NCBI GenBank assembly: GCA_026984135.1
Contig: JALSSR010000208.1
Coordinates: forward strand, 1-40,576
Direction of reading: 5' to 3'
DNA length: 40,576 nucleotides
Source of the DNA: Bacteroidales bacterium
GTDB taxonomy: Bacteria > Bacteroidota > Bacteroidia > Bacteroidales > JAADJA01
Positions 16,322-24,878 of the stretch are shown piece by piece; the stretch's first letter is position 1, and every line of letters starts with the position of its first letter. The translations under genes and the position numbers were made by a program. The notes under the pieces were generated by a model. The model saw nothing but the letters and a program-made list of their open reading frames with translations, was not told where the DNA came from and did not search any database.

Positions 16322-17452
16322 TCAACCGATATAAAAAATATCGGATGCAATTGCATCGGCAAAAAGTTTCCCCTTTTTTGTCAGCCTGTAAATGCCATTA
16401 TTGCAAATTACATTTTTTGCATTGATATGCTTCCGTATCTCTTTAATATAGTGGCTTGTAATATTCTTTCCAAAAGTATCTTCAATATATTTTATATCTG
16501 TTCCCCATACTGTCCGCAAAGATGTCATTACATATTCATTGTATTTTTGTTCCAAGGTGAGAATTTCCTGTTCCACAATTTTTCCACCTTTTTTCATTCC
16601 CTCAATGTATTTGTTCAGGTTGGCAATATTCCATCGTCTGCTATTTCCGTCGAACGAATGTGCCGACGGACCGAGACCAAGATATTTTTTCCCCTGCCAG
16701 TAACTTGTGTTATGCTTTGAATAAAAACCTTCTTTTGCAAAGTTTGAGATTTCATAATGGATATAGTTTTCATTTTTCATAGCATCCATAAGGATTTTAA
16801 AATGACGAACTGCTTTTTCTTCATCAACATTTTCCATTTTACCCTTTCTTATCAAAACATCAAGGGCTGTTTGCGGCTCTACCGTTAAAGCATAAGATGA
16901 AAGATGAGGGATTTGAAAATTCAGGAACTTTTCGATATTTTTTCCCCATTTGTCATCTGTTAAAGTCGGGATACCGTAAATCAGGTCAATAGTAACATTT
17001 TTATATCCGGCATCAAGGACGGATATTACCGATTTTTCAGCTTCGCTGCCGGAGTGAACGCGGTTGAGATAGTTAAGGTCGTCATCAAAAAAAGACTGGA
17101 TTCCGATACTGAATCTGTTAACGGGTGTATGTAGTAATTCCTTGATTTTTTGCCTTGAGATATCATCGGGATTAGCTTCGATTGTAACTTCGGGAGATGA
17201 TATTATCCTGTGATATTTTGAGAGCCTCTCAATAATTTTGTCTATTTCACCGGCATCTAATAATGAAGGCGTACCACCTCCGAAATAGACGGTTTCAATA
17301 TGTTCGCCGGAAAGGTAATCCTTCTGTATTTCCATCTCTTTTAAAAGTGCGTCAACAAAAACATCTCTGTATTTGACAGATGCCAGTGAATAGAAATTGC
17401 AATAGTTGCATTTCTGTTTGCAAAACGGTATGTGAATGTATATTCCTGCCAT
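16322..17452 (-). CDS. hemW: Radical SAM haem chaperone HemW (HemN-like)
   Basis: The protein has 376 residues, the usual length for HemW. The radical SAM cluster motif CKQKCNYC (Cys11, Cys15, Cys18) follows GIYIHIPF, which is diagnostic of the HemN/HemW family. ETVYFGGGTPSLLD, EANPDD and RFSIGIQSFFDDDL are further conserved blocks. HemW carries haem to cytochromes and respiratory enzymes. True coproporphyrinogen dehydrogenase (HemN) is longer and has an extra N-terminal part, which is absent here, so HemW is the better call. It lies downstream of the 12-haem cytochrome gene on the same strand with an 83-base gap that holds an inverted repeat, so co-expression is possible. No separate promoter was found. 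Confidence 0.88.
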   Translation of the reverse strand: MAGIYIHIPFCKQKCNYCNFYSLASVKYRDVFVDALLKEMEIQKDYLSGEHIETVYFGGGTPSLLDAGEIDKIIERLSKYHRIISSPEVTIEANPDDISRQKIKELLHTPVNRFSIGIQSFFDDDLNYLNRVHSGSEAEKSVISVLDAGYKNVTIDLIYGIPTLTDDKWGKNIEKFLNFQIPHLSSYALTVEPQTALDVLIRKGKMENVDEEKAVRHFKILMDAMKNENYIHYEISNFAKEGFYSKHNTSYWQGKKYLGLGPSAHSFDGNSRRWNIANLNKYIEGMKKGGKIVEQEILTLEQKYNEYVMTSLRTVWGTDIKYIEDTFGKNITSHYIKEIRKHINAKNVICNNGIYRLTKKGKLFADAIASDIFYIG

Positions 17453-17478
17453 TTTAATTTTTATGATATAGAATCAGG

Positions 17479-17528
17479 CTTCGACTTTGCTCAGCCTGAC
17501 AGTCTCGACACTCTGAACGAAGTCAAAG
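17479..17528. repeat. Imperfect inverted repeat between the cytochrome gene and hemW
   Basis: The arms 17479-17501 and 17506-17528 are 23 bases each and pair at roughly two thirds of positions, with a 4-base loop. The arms contain TTCGACTTTGCTCAG and its relative CTGAACGAAGTC. Sequences of this TTCGACT...GCTCAG form recur as dispersed intergenic elements in many bacterial genomes. It begins 7 bases after the cytochrome stop, so it may also act as a terminator or mRNA stabiliser. Confidence 0.55.
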
Positions 17529-17535
17529 AGCGATC

Positions 17536-20013
17536 TTACCTCCTCTTCAATTTCCAAATCCAAAATCCCATTATCAACAACAAAATAATCAAAAGCGGGA
17601 ATACAATTCTTGTCATTGCAGCCCATTTAATATCATCATTCAGAAGTTTCATATGTTCGTGGTCGCTGTGCGGTATCATTCCGAGCATTTCACCGGCAGC
17701 GGCAATGGCTTTGGTGAACAGGGTTCCGTTTGGAACATCCTGATGGCAGGAGATACAAACTCCGGCACGTTCCATTTTTTCGCGTGTATGTTGCGAAAGC
17801 GGTCCGGAAAGAGGCCAGTGATGTCCAACGGTTTGAAGTTGCTTTCCGTCGCGCGTAACCACCTGCGACAAGTCCATGGGCAGGTCTTCTATTTTAGGTA
17901 TTTGCGGACGGGAATGTTTACTCAAATTATTCCCTTTTGCATCTTTCAAGTCCTCGTATCTGTCCTTTGTGTAACCGGTCATATATCTTCCGTCGCCGAC
18001 ACCGTAACCGAGAGCTTTCGGGTTTGTGTGGCACGAGGCACATTCTCTTGCCTCGGCGCTAATGGTATGAGGTTGTGCCGGAGTCATATCAATGCCGCGC
18101 TGACCTTTTTCTCCGCCACCTTCCATTCCGGGGGGTGTACGCCATATCTTATTTGAAACCAGTGTTTTGCCGTCATTGTCAATAACTGTGGTTATCTGTT
18201 GACAACCGGGGATTATGGGTGTTACCCTGCCTTCTCCGTTAACGCCGAGTACGGGATCTTCCCACCTGACATAGGTGCGGCCTTCCCTTGATTTTCCCGG
18301 AATCATTTCTTTTTCCGTTTTATTTTGCGATTCCGCCGTTTCGCCGTTGGCGTGGTGTGCTTTTCCTGCCTTAATCCAGTCAAGGGTGCTTTTATTATCG
18401 GAGAAGTCAACCTGAACGTGGCAACCGTAGCATTGCGGAGCCCAGGTTGCATGGCAGGCATAGCACTCCATCTTTTCAATATGCTCACCGATTTTAACCA
18501 TTGCCGTAACAGCTTTTTCAGGATGTTTCCACGAATTATTTTCATTCAGTTTTTTAAGGGTCGGTGCTTCAAAATCCAATCCGTTAGCAGAATGAACAAT
18601 AACGTCATTACCTTCGCGGACGACATTTCCGAGAGGATTGCCTCTTGCCGAAAGCAGATAACCGTCTTCAGGATCGTAAATTGTCGAAAAATCCTTTTGC
18701 ACATCAAGCAATTTGTCCGTCACACCTCTCGGAGTGTTACCTGTTTCCATGCCGAATTCATCCTGAAATCCCAAAGGTAGCTCCCAGGGATATTTTTCCG
18801 GTGTGCCGTGGCAATCGGCACATTCTATCTCGACGGCTCCAAGTGTTGTTCCGTCAATATTTCCGTTGCCGTGCATCGAAATTGTTGTGTGGCAATCCTG
18901 ACAAAGCAAATTGCCTTCGGGATTGCCATCACGGCTTTTTATCTGATGATGGACATCATCTTTGATATACTGATACCTTTTTCCGTGCAATTTCGGTTCA
19001 CTACTTCCGTTGTCATTCCAGGGAGTGTCGTAAGCTGATTCTATCATTCCGAGATAGGAAACTCCAATACGCTTTCCGCGATTATGACAGGTTGTACACT
19101 GCTCCGAAGGAATACCGGAATATGTCTTTCCGTTGACCTTAACCTTTGCTTTTCGCGATGACTGAATCGAATGAACAAGAAGATGACCGCGTTGGTTTTT
19201 CGGGATAGTAGGGTCATTTCCTTCGTAAAAACCTTCGTCGGTATAAGGAATATGACAGGCCGCACAACCCATTCCGCGATAATCACCCCGTCGTTGCTTA
19301 CCTCTGACACCAACGTGGCAACGAAGACATTCGCCTCTGAGATAAGTAAAAATAGCTTGCTCGGGATGTTCCGTGAGCGAAGAAGTATCTGTTGAGGGCA
19401 CCTCCGCCAGTTTTTCGGGAAAGACCTGTGGATATTTCTTCATAAGCTTGTGCATATAATCTTTGTATTGCGTTGTTCCCCATTTGGGTATGGGGCCGTC
19501 AGGGTCGTCAATATCGTAATTTCCCCATTTGACTTCATATCCTTCCAAAGCACCCCAGCCCCAGGTGGCACCCTGAATTTTTCCCGCTTCGGTCTGCATA
19601 AGATTTCTGTGCAGATTATAAACGTGGTCTTCGTGGCATTTTCCGCAAGTGCGGTCATTGGTCCACATCGAACCGGGATGAACGATCATATCTTTGTGAG
19701 CAATATCTTTGTTCTTTTCTTCCGCCGGATTACCGTAATGGCATACAACACAGCCGTTGGGGTCACCTTCTTTCCTGCCCTCTTTATATATTGCCTGCAT
19801 CATTTTCGACTCATGCTGCCTTATGGGTTCAATACCTTCATGACAAGCAAGACATCCTTTACCCTCCACAGGAAAAGATTGTTGAACTTTTGATTTAACA
19901 GCAGTGGTAGTTTGTGTACTTTTGTCTTCCTGCTGTGGTGCCATTTCAAATGCCAGAATTATTACAGGAAGAAGCATGAATAACATTATTTTTACCTTTG
20001 TAAAATTTTTCAT
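17536..20013 (-). CDS. Dodecahaem cytochrome c with C-terminal membrane anchor
   Basis: The protein has 825 residues from ATG 20013. An N-terminal signal (about 1-24) directs it to the periplasm. Twelve CxxCH haem-attachment motifs are visible: CLACH (Cys54), CVVCH, CGKCH, CLRCH, CAACH, CTTCH, CQDCH, CADCH, CYACH, CYGCH, CASCH and CISCH (about 753). A C-terminal membrane helix (about 799-820) with a basic end, KLKRR, anchors it to the inner membrane, facing the periplasm. It has no CxxCK motif, so it is not a typical NrfA nitrite reductase. It should carry electrons between the quinone side and a periplasmic or outer-membrane partner, but no oxidoreductase partner, quinone-oxidising subunit or cytochrome maturation gene is here. 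HemW follows. A frame extension to 20166 would overlap the divergent sigma gene and hide the signal peptide, so I rejected it. Confidence 0.88.
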   Translation of the reverse strand: MKNFTKVKIMLFMLLPVIILAFEMAPQQEDKSTQTTTAVKSKVQQSFPVEGKGCLACHEGIEPIRQHESKMMQAIYKEGRKEGDPNGCVVCHYGNPAEEKNKDIAHKDMIVHPGSMWTNDRTCGKCHEDHVYNLHRNLMQTEAGKIQGATWGWGALEGYEVKWGNYDIDDPDGPIPKWGTTQYKDYMHKLMKKYPQVFPEKLAEVPSTDTSSLTEHPEQAIFTYLRGECLRCHVGVRGKQRRGDYRGMGCAACHIPYTDEGFYEGNDPTIPKNQRGHLLVHSIQSSRKAKVKVNGKTYSGIPSEQCTTCHNRGKRIGVSYLGMIESAYDTPWNDNGSSEPKLHGKRYQYIKDDVHHQIKSRDGNPEGNLLCQDCHTTISMHGNGNIDGTTLGAVEIECADCHGTPEKYPWELPLGFQDEFGMETGNTPRGVTDKLLDVQKDFSTIYDPEDGYLLSARGNPLGNVVREGNDVIVHSANGLDFEAPTLKKLNENNSWKHPEKAVTAMVKIGEHIEKMECYACHATWAPQCYGCHVQVDFSDNKSTLDWIKAGKAHHANGETAESQNKTEKEMIPGKSREGRTYVRWEDPVLGVNGEGRVTPIIPGCQQITTVIDNDGKTLVSNKIWRTPPGMEGGGEKGQRGIDMTPAQPHTISAEARECASCHTNPKALGYGVGDGRYMTGYTKDRYEDLKDAKGNNLSKHSRPQIPKIEDLPMDLSQVVTRDGKQLQTVGHHWPLSGPLSQHTREKMERAGVCISCHQDVPNGTLFTKAIAAAGEMLGMIPHSDHEHMKLLNDDIKWAAMTRIVFPLLIILLLIMGFWIWKLKRR

Positions 20014-20144
20014 CAGAATTTCATTAAATTTGGACAATAAAAGTAGTAATAAATAGTGATAGCGACATATGTTTTTTATTTTACTGCTCTTTTTTACGCC
20101 GTTTGATAAATTTATTTGCTTGGTGAAAGACGTTAAATAGCTGT

Positions 20145-20726
20145 ATGACAAAGTACTTAAAGGCAATTGACGATAGAAGACTGTTTAAAAAAGTTAAGAA
20201 GGGCGATGTAAAATCCCTGGAAATACTTTTTGAACGGTATTATAATCCTCTTGCCAATTTTGCCTTCTTGTTTTTAAAGGATGAAGAAACTTCAAAGGGA
20301 ATTATATCGGAGCTTTTCATCAGTATTTGGGAGAAGCGTGAAAGTATTGTCATCCGCGATAGTCTGAAATCATATTTATATAAAAGCGTTAGAAATGCAG
20401 TTATCTCTTTGAAAAGAAAGGAAAAATGGACTGCAGTGAGTTTTGAAGAAATAGAAATAAATAAGATTGAGACAATTACACCCGAGACCCTTCTGCTAAA
20501 TAAAGAATTTGATGAAAAGGTTGAAAACCTGCTTCTTGATTTACCGAAGAAAGCGGGATTGGTTTTTCGTATGAAAAAAATTGACGGGTTAAGATATAAG
20601 GAAATTGCCACTATACTTGATATTTCGGAGAAAACAGTTGAAAATCATATTGGTAATGCCGTAAAAAGATTAAAGAGTATTCTTGAAGAGCACCCTGAAT
20701 TGTGGGACTATTTTCAGAACAAATGA
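20145..20726 (+). CDS. ECF RNA polymerase sigma factor (Bacteroidota expansion type)
   Basis: The protein has 193 residues. Sigma region 2 lies at about 23-95 (LFERYYNPLANFAFLFLKD ... SYLYKSVRNAVISLKR). Region 4 lies at about 120-180, with the helix-turn-helix YKEIATILDISEKTVENHIGNAVKRLK. Sigma factors of this family usually sit next to a FecR-type anti-sigma gene and a SusC-type receptor. Here the next gene converges on it and the divergent neighbour is the cytochrome gene. The only FecR in the window starts at 33221, about 12 kb away, so a trans pairing is possible but unproven. The start is ATG 20145, 131 bases from the cytochrome start. No clean -7 element was found; TTTATTTG at 20111 is one base off. 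Confidence 0.92.
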   Translation: MTKYLKAIDDRRLFKKVKKGDVKSLEILFERYYNPLANFAFLFLKDEETSKGIISELFISIWEKRESIVIRDSLKSYLYKSVRNAVISLKRKEKWTAVSFEEIEINKIETITPETLLLNKEFDEKVENLLLDLPKKAGLVFRMKKIDGLRYKEIATILDISEKTVENHIGNAVKRLKSILEEHPELWDYFQNK

Positions 20727-20739
20727 CCCAATGATATGA

Positions 20740-22341
20740 TTACTGAGGCACTTTAGAAACTTTCCCCATATTTTCAACGGAAATATCATTTTTATCGGGA
20801 TTGTTAACCTGCGTATTGAGATTGAAATCCGCATTAAAATATCCTCTTTTACCTGCTTTTTGTGACCAAATCTGAATGTCGGAAGAATTAATTGTATCGT
20901 TACCATTGCAGTTTCCACCATACATACCCCATCTGTTTGTTGCAAGCTGTTTTTGACCGTCGGTTCCGAAAGCCTGGCTGTTTGAAGTTGTAAAATTGTA
21001 GGAATAAACTCCGTCGGACAATACAAGAGCACTTGCCGACATTATCCCGAGGTGGTTTCTGTGTCTTATAACGACAAAAAGGGAGTCGGAAAAGGAATTG
21101 TCAAATGTAAGAAATGACGAACCGTCCAAGTCAACAATGGAGCCGTCGTTTAAAAGAAAAGCAGCTTTTTGTGCAATTGTTGTTGCCGACGTAGCTGACG
21201 AAGGGCTGCTTGCGTCTCTAAGTTCCGTAAGAACCCAGTCAACAACGCCGTTGGGAACGGAATCAACATATTCGGTTCCCTGATAATTCCAGGGAGGTGT
21301 GTTAAACGGTTGTTGTAATGGGATAACACCGGCTTCGGACAAGGTTGTATCCATATCACTTCCATTGAAAGCACCTTCAAGGAAAGCTGTTATGTTAAGA
21401 TGTAATCGTAATTTTATTGCCATCGGAGAGCTTGTGTCTCCCACTGCAAAAGCCGAAAGTTCCGTAATTCCCGAACGGGAAATAAAATAGGGATTATTAC
21501 CTTCCGCCGCCACTTCCGTCTGAGGATTCCAGCTTCCCAAATGAAAATGACCGATGCCGGAATGAACTCTGTCGAAATTAATACCTTCGTTATTTTCATT
21601 CCAATATGTTGTTACAGTGAGGTTTGACCCTCCGGGAATTTGTTCCGTGATATCCCAGGTATTGTTTACACAGTGGTCTATCTCCGAAACGGTTGTTCCC
21701 GAAAGACCTTCATCCAAAACGTCGTTAAAAACTCTCACTCCGAAATAGTCGGAAAGTCCCGAATTTTTTAAAATTATCGGTGTGAAAGAAGTTTGAGTCC
21801 CAATAGGAAATTCGACATTTGCGGTGTCAACTTCCATAAAGAGTCTGCCGCTGTTTCCCGCATTGACATAACCGGATTCCGAACTTCCCGAAATTACCGC
21901 TCCCTGCTCCAAAAACAGATTGTTAGTGTCAAGGGATAGCAAGCCGGACGAAAATATCAATTTATTGGAGATGGAAATACCGTTTGTGAGTAATACATCA
22001 TTTTGGATTTTCAATTTGTTGAAGAGGGTACTATTCGTTCCGCCGATTATCTGTTCCGTTTGGCCGTCGAAGATAACAAAACCGGCGGTGTCGGTAAGGA
22101 TATTACCTGAAACGCCGTTATTATACCAGTTGTCGAGAATAGTAATGTTTCCCGAGTTAAGAAATTGTCCGTTTGAAAGGTTTATAAGCTCCGAATTGAG
22201 TGTTAAATCAGAGCCGTTGGAGATGATGACTTTAGCACCGTTATTGACAAAAAACTGGGCAAAGACGATTTCCGGAGCCGAAAAAAGAAGAATCAACGGC
22301 AGCAGAAGACAAAAACCTATATGTTTATAATTACTCTTCAT
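20740..22341 (-). CDS. Secreted surface protein ending in paired dockerin-like EF-hand loops
   Basis: The protein has 533 residues, with a signal peptide (about 1-28, ending VFAQ). Residues about 30-310 are beta-strand rich and repetitive (SNGSDLTLNSELINLSNG, GNITILDNWYNN), similar to passenger-like domains of Bacteroidota surface proteins. The C-terminal part (about 312-533) has a conserved block with NHLGIMSASALVLSDGVYSYNF and then two Asp/Asn-rich loops, NCNGNDTINSSD and DFNLNTQVNNPDKND, arranged like a dockerin pair that binds calcium. It ends ...KVPQ, with no T9SS type A sorting domain. The partial gene at 40214 ends in the same way. It overlaps the upstream protease gene by 11 bases, so it is the last gene of a four-gene operon. 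Confidence 0.8.
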   Translation of the reverse strand: MKSNYKHIGFCLLLPLILLFSAPEIVFAQFFVNNGAKVIISNGSDLTLNSELINLSNGQFLNSGNITILDNWYNNGVSGNILTDTAGFVIFDGQTEQIIGGTNSTLFNKLKIQNDVLLTNGISISNKLIFSSGLLSLDTNNLFLEQGAVISGSSESGYVNAGNSGRLFMEVDTANVEFPIGTQTSFTPIILKNSGLSDYFGVRVFNDVLDEGLSGTTVSEIDHCVNNTWDITEQIPGGSNLTVTTYWNENNEGINFDRVHSGIGHFHLGSWNPQTEVAAEGNNPYFISRSGITELSAFAVGDTSSPMAIKLRLHLNITAFLEGAFNGSDMDTTLSEAGVIPLQQPFNTPPWNYQGTEYVDSVPNGVVDWVLTELRDASSPSSATSATTIAQKAAFLLNDGSIVDLDGSSFLTFDNSFSDSLFVVIRHRNHLGIMSASALVLSDGVYSYNFTTSNSQAFGTDGQKQLATNRWGMYGGNCNGNDTINSSDIQIWSQKAGKRGYFNADFNLNTQVNNPDKNDISVENMGKVSKVPQ

Positions 22342-23920
22342 TTTTGGAATTATCGTTAATTGTTTTTTCCGTATGACCGGGCAAAAGGCCGTTATGATAA
22401 GGTATTGTATCGAAATCCGGTTTTTGTAAAAAATTACCGGGAGCGGCTATGTTTTCGGAAGCAGCCGGGCCGATTTTTACCGCCCCGACAGTACGTCGAA
22501 TTTTAACGCCGTTTGTTGCACCGCTATAAGAAATTGATTCGTGATAGACTCCACCTGACCCGTGGTTGGAGCCCGCAACCAAAATAAGTTCCAGTCCGGG
22601 ACCGTGTCCTGCATTAGCCTTGTTTAAAGCGGTTTGCAGCGAAACACAAGGTTTTACGGAAGTCCCGACCGTAGAGTTAAGGTGATGTCCCTCATCAACA
22701 TAGATTGATTGTGTTTGCCAATAGTGGTTCATTGCCGCTTCCGTGTCGTCGGCTTCAAAACTGGTTCCTTTATTACCCTGGTTTGGCGGATTACAACCAC
22801 CGTGAGTATGGATACCAATAGCTGTTGAATATACCCCGCTAACGCCGCTGCTCATAATAGCACTTCCCGAATTACCTCCTTCGGTATCAACAAGATATTC
22901 CCAATAGACATCATTTGAACCGTTAAAATATTCACCGAGATTATCGCCGATATCATATTGCAATGTCTGGCTGTCGGAATTATAATAACCGGTGCATCCC
23001 GAAGGAGTATGGTCGGTTCCGAAGCCCCGTATTTGAATATTTGCCGGATTGAGATTTCTTGACAAATGATAGTATGCACGTTGTGCTTCGGCAGGAGTGA
23101 GATTGGTATTTGAGTTTGTTCCGCAATTAAAAATTCCCCAATCATCTCCGGTACCGCCTTCCTGCCACACTCTGCTTGAATAGATTATCGGATATTGGTC
23201 TTCAACGGCACAAGGGACAAGAGTTCCGTCACAAAGGGATTGCGGAACATTGAACTGGATGACCTGCAAATCGTAACTTGAAACATTTACACAATGACCT
23301 GCGGTAAGGTAAAAACCACCTGCCGTGATAAACCCCGTACAGCCTATAGGTAAAATTCTTCCGTCAACGTAAGGATAAGAACTGCTGACACGATTATCGG
23401 CTCCGCAAAGGTCAACCGGAGGCTGTTCGCCATAAAAGTCACCGATAGTCATCTCACTGATTTTCAGTGTTATTCCTTTGTCTCCGGGTGCCACAAACAG
23501 AAAAACATCAGCACCTTCGCCTTTAAAGAATGCGGTTTGGTTTTTCCAGACTGAAACTGACGAAGCATTAAAATATTGAATGTCGCCGTCCTGTTGTGAA
23601 ACTATTTTAATATAACTGTTATTACTAAGATTCACATCTTCAAACCTTAATCTTATCCAGGGTGCCGATTCTTTGGTGCTGACGGATTTTTTGAAAACCA
23701 AATAGTCTTTTTCGGGATATTTGACAGTATGAGCCGGAGTAGGATGATAATGAAAAAATTGGCTGTACTCAACCATTTGTGATGTCAACTCTTTCCCGTC
23801 GTGTGTCCCGAAGTCAACGGCAAGTTGCTTTCGGTGGAATGGCAATTCAGCCGTTTGTGAAAATGTTCGTCCCACAACAACGAGTAAAACAAGTGATATT
23901 ACAGCTATTTGCCTTTTCAT
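22331..23920 (-). CDS. Secreted S1-family serine protease with beta-helix-like C-terminal part
   Basis: The protein has 529 residues. A signal peptide (1-21) ends TFSQ, and an N-terminal beta-rich domain (about 25-165) of the kind found before lysyl endopeptidase-like proteases follows. The trypsin-like domain (about 170-400) shows the whole triad: His209 in LTAGHC, Asp259 or Asp260 in GDDWGIF, and Ser351 in TEGGNSGSA. Residues about 410-490 (SIYVDEGHHLNSTVGT ... TALNKANAG ... VYHESISYSG) look like the first turns of a right-handed beta-helix, an uncommon addition. No T9SS sorting domain is present. The start overlaps the end of the upstream gene by 4 bases and the end overlaps the next gene by 11, so translation is probably coupled. 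It may process a neighbouring surface protein. Confidence 0.85.
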   Translation of the reverse strand: MKRQIAVISLVLLVVVGRTFSQTAELPFHRKQLAVDFGTHDGKELTSQMVEYSQFFHYHPTPAHTVKYPEKDYLVFKKSVSTKESAPWIRLRFEDVNLSNNSYIKIVSQQDGDIQYFNASSVSVWKNQTAFFKGEGADVFLFVAPGDKGITLKISEMTIGDFYGEQPPVDLCGADNRVSSSYPYVDGRILPIGCTGFITAGGFYLTAGHCVNVSSYDLQVIQFNVPQSLCDGTLVPCAVEDQYPIIYSSRVWQEGGTGDDWGIFNCGTNSNTNLTPAEAQRAYYHLSRNLNPANIQIRGFGTDHTPSGCTGYYNSDSQTLQYDIGDNLGEYFNGSNDVYWEYLVDTEGGNSGSAIMSSGVSGVYSTAIGIHTHGGCNPPNQGNKGTSFEADDTEAAMNHYWQTQSIYVDEGHHLNSTVGTSVKPCVSLQTALNKANAGHGPGLELILVAGSNHGSGGVYHESISYSGATNGVKIRRTVGAVKIGPAASENIAAPGNFLQKPDFDTIPYHNGLLPGHTEKTINDNSKNEE

Positions 23921-24867
23921 TTCACAGGATATTTTTCGGATTTCAGTTCCCTGTTTTCTTCTTCAAGAGTTTTCACTCTTTTGTTAAGGTCAATAATATA
24001 TAGACTGAGTTCCTCGACTTTTTCGAGAAGTTTTTTCTGAATATCACCCACTTCATATCCTCCGTTATCTTTTATTTCTTTTGCGGACGGTATTCCGGGG
24101 AGATGTTTGTTCTCGTTAATACTTTTTTCCATCTCCTCAATAGAAGGAAGTCCGTAATTTTTCTCAAAGACATAGTCGGGCCAGTAGTTGAAATCATCAA
24201 TAAGTATCTCCTCACAAGCTATTTTCCCATTGACAGAAAGCCTGTATCCCGAGGCACCGGAAGATGAACCTATAACAACATTACCCGTAGGGTCAATGAC
24301 AAGTCTGTCAACGTTGCCGTTTCTTAGCCTCAGCCTACCGGAGGATTTGTTAGTGATGTAGAGGTCGTCTCCAAAAGCTTGTATCCAAGCTTTCATAGAG
24401 CTGCCGTGATAAAAGGTCATCATCGGGTCGGAAGTGGATTCAAGTCTGAACAATTCAATACCTCCGGAAACGTGCAGGGGGGCGGACGGGTCATTTGTGC
24501 CGACACCTATTTTTCCCGAATTATAGTAAATATTTGAACCGTTTTGCTGCCAAAAATCATCGTTGGCACGTCCGAGTTTTTGCCACGAAATGCTGTCGAA
24601 ATAGTAATATCCCGGATTATTGTCGGTTTGATAAATCAAGAGACCTTTGGCGGGAGAAACTGGACGCTGAGCAAATGTCATTCTCGGAACAAGAAAACCC
24701 AGCCCCGTTGCCTGAACGTCAAGCATAGCGGAGGAGTCGGGCAAAGCTCCATCCATATTAACAGCTACCTGCGAATAGCCTGATACGGTTGAGATTATAA
24801 ACCCGAATATGATAATGACATTTTTTAAAAAAGATTTTCTTTTACAATGAACATCTAATGTTTTCAT
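23917..24867 (-). CDS. Fibre-like protein with S74-type C-terminal tail and coiled coil
   Basis: The protein has 316 residues. A membrane-type signal (about 14-34) is followed by MDGALPDSSAMLDVQATGLGFLVPRM, a pattern that opens many Bacteroidota fibre-like proteins. The middle (about 100-220) has phage-tail-fibre style repeats (GKIGVGTNDPSAPLHVSGG, NVVIGSSSGASGYRLSVNGKI). The end (about 225-316) contains WPDYVFEKNYGLPSIEEMEK and NKHLPGIPSAKEI, then a coiled coil (EKVEELSLYIIDLNKRVKTLEEENREL), as in S74-type intramolecular chaperone tails that trimerise fibres. No other phage gene is near, so this is a host surface fibre or adhesin rather than a prophage remnant. It overlaps the protease gene by 4 bases. 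Confidence 0.82.
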   Translation of the reverse strand: MKTLDVHCKRKSFLKNVIIIFGFIISTVSGYSQVAVNMDGALPDSSAMLDVQATGLGFLVPRMTFAQRPVSPAKGLLIYQTDNNPGYYYFDSISWQKLGRANDDFWQQNGSNIYYNSGKIGVGTNDPSAPLHVSGGIELFRLESTSDPMMTFYHGSSMKAWIQAFGDDLYITNKSSGRLRLRNGNVDRLVIDPTGNVVIGSSSGASGYRLSVNGKIACEEILIDDFNYWPDYVFEKNYGLPSIEEMEKSINENKHLPGIPSAKEIKDNGGYEVGDIQKKLLEKVEELSLYIIDLNKRVKTLEEENRELKSEKYPVK

Positions 24868-24878
24868 TTTTGAGTATT

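Noticed and set aside
17536-20013. NrfA-type nitrite reductase or hydroxylamine oxidoreductase
   Set aside because: There is no CxxCK haem motif, twelve rather than five or eight haems, and no NrfH-like partner.
20014-20166. In-frame extension of the cytochrome gene to 20166
   Set aside because: It would overlap the divergent sigma factor gene and bury the signal peptide that begins at ATG 20013.
23917-24867. Prophage tail-fibre remnant
   Set aside because: No phage structural, integrase or lysis gene is nearby, and this S74-like form is common as a chromosomal Bacteroidota surface protein in operons like this one.
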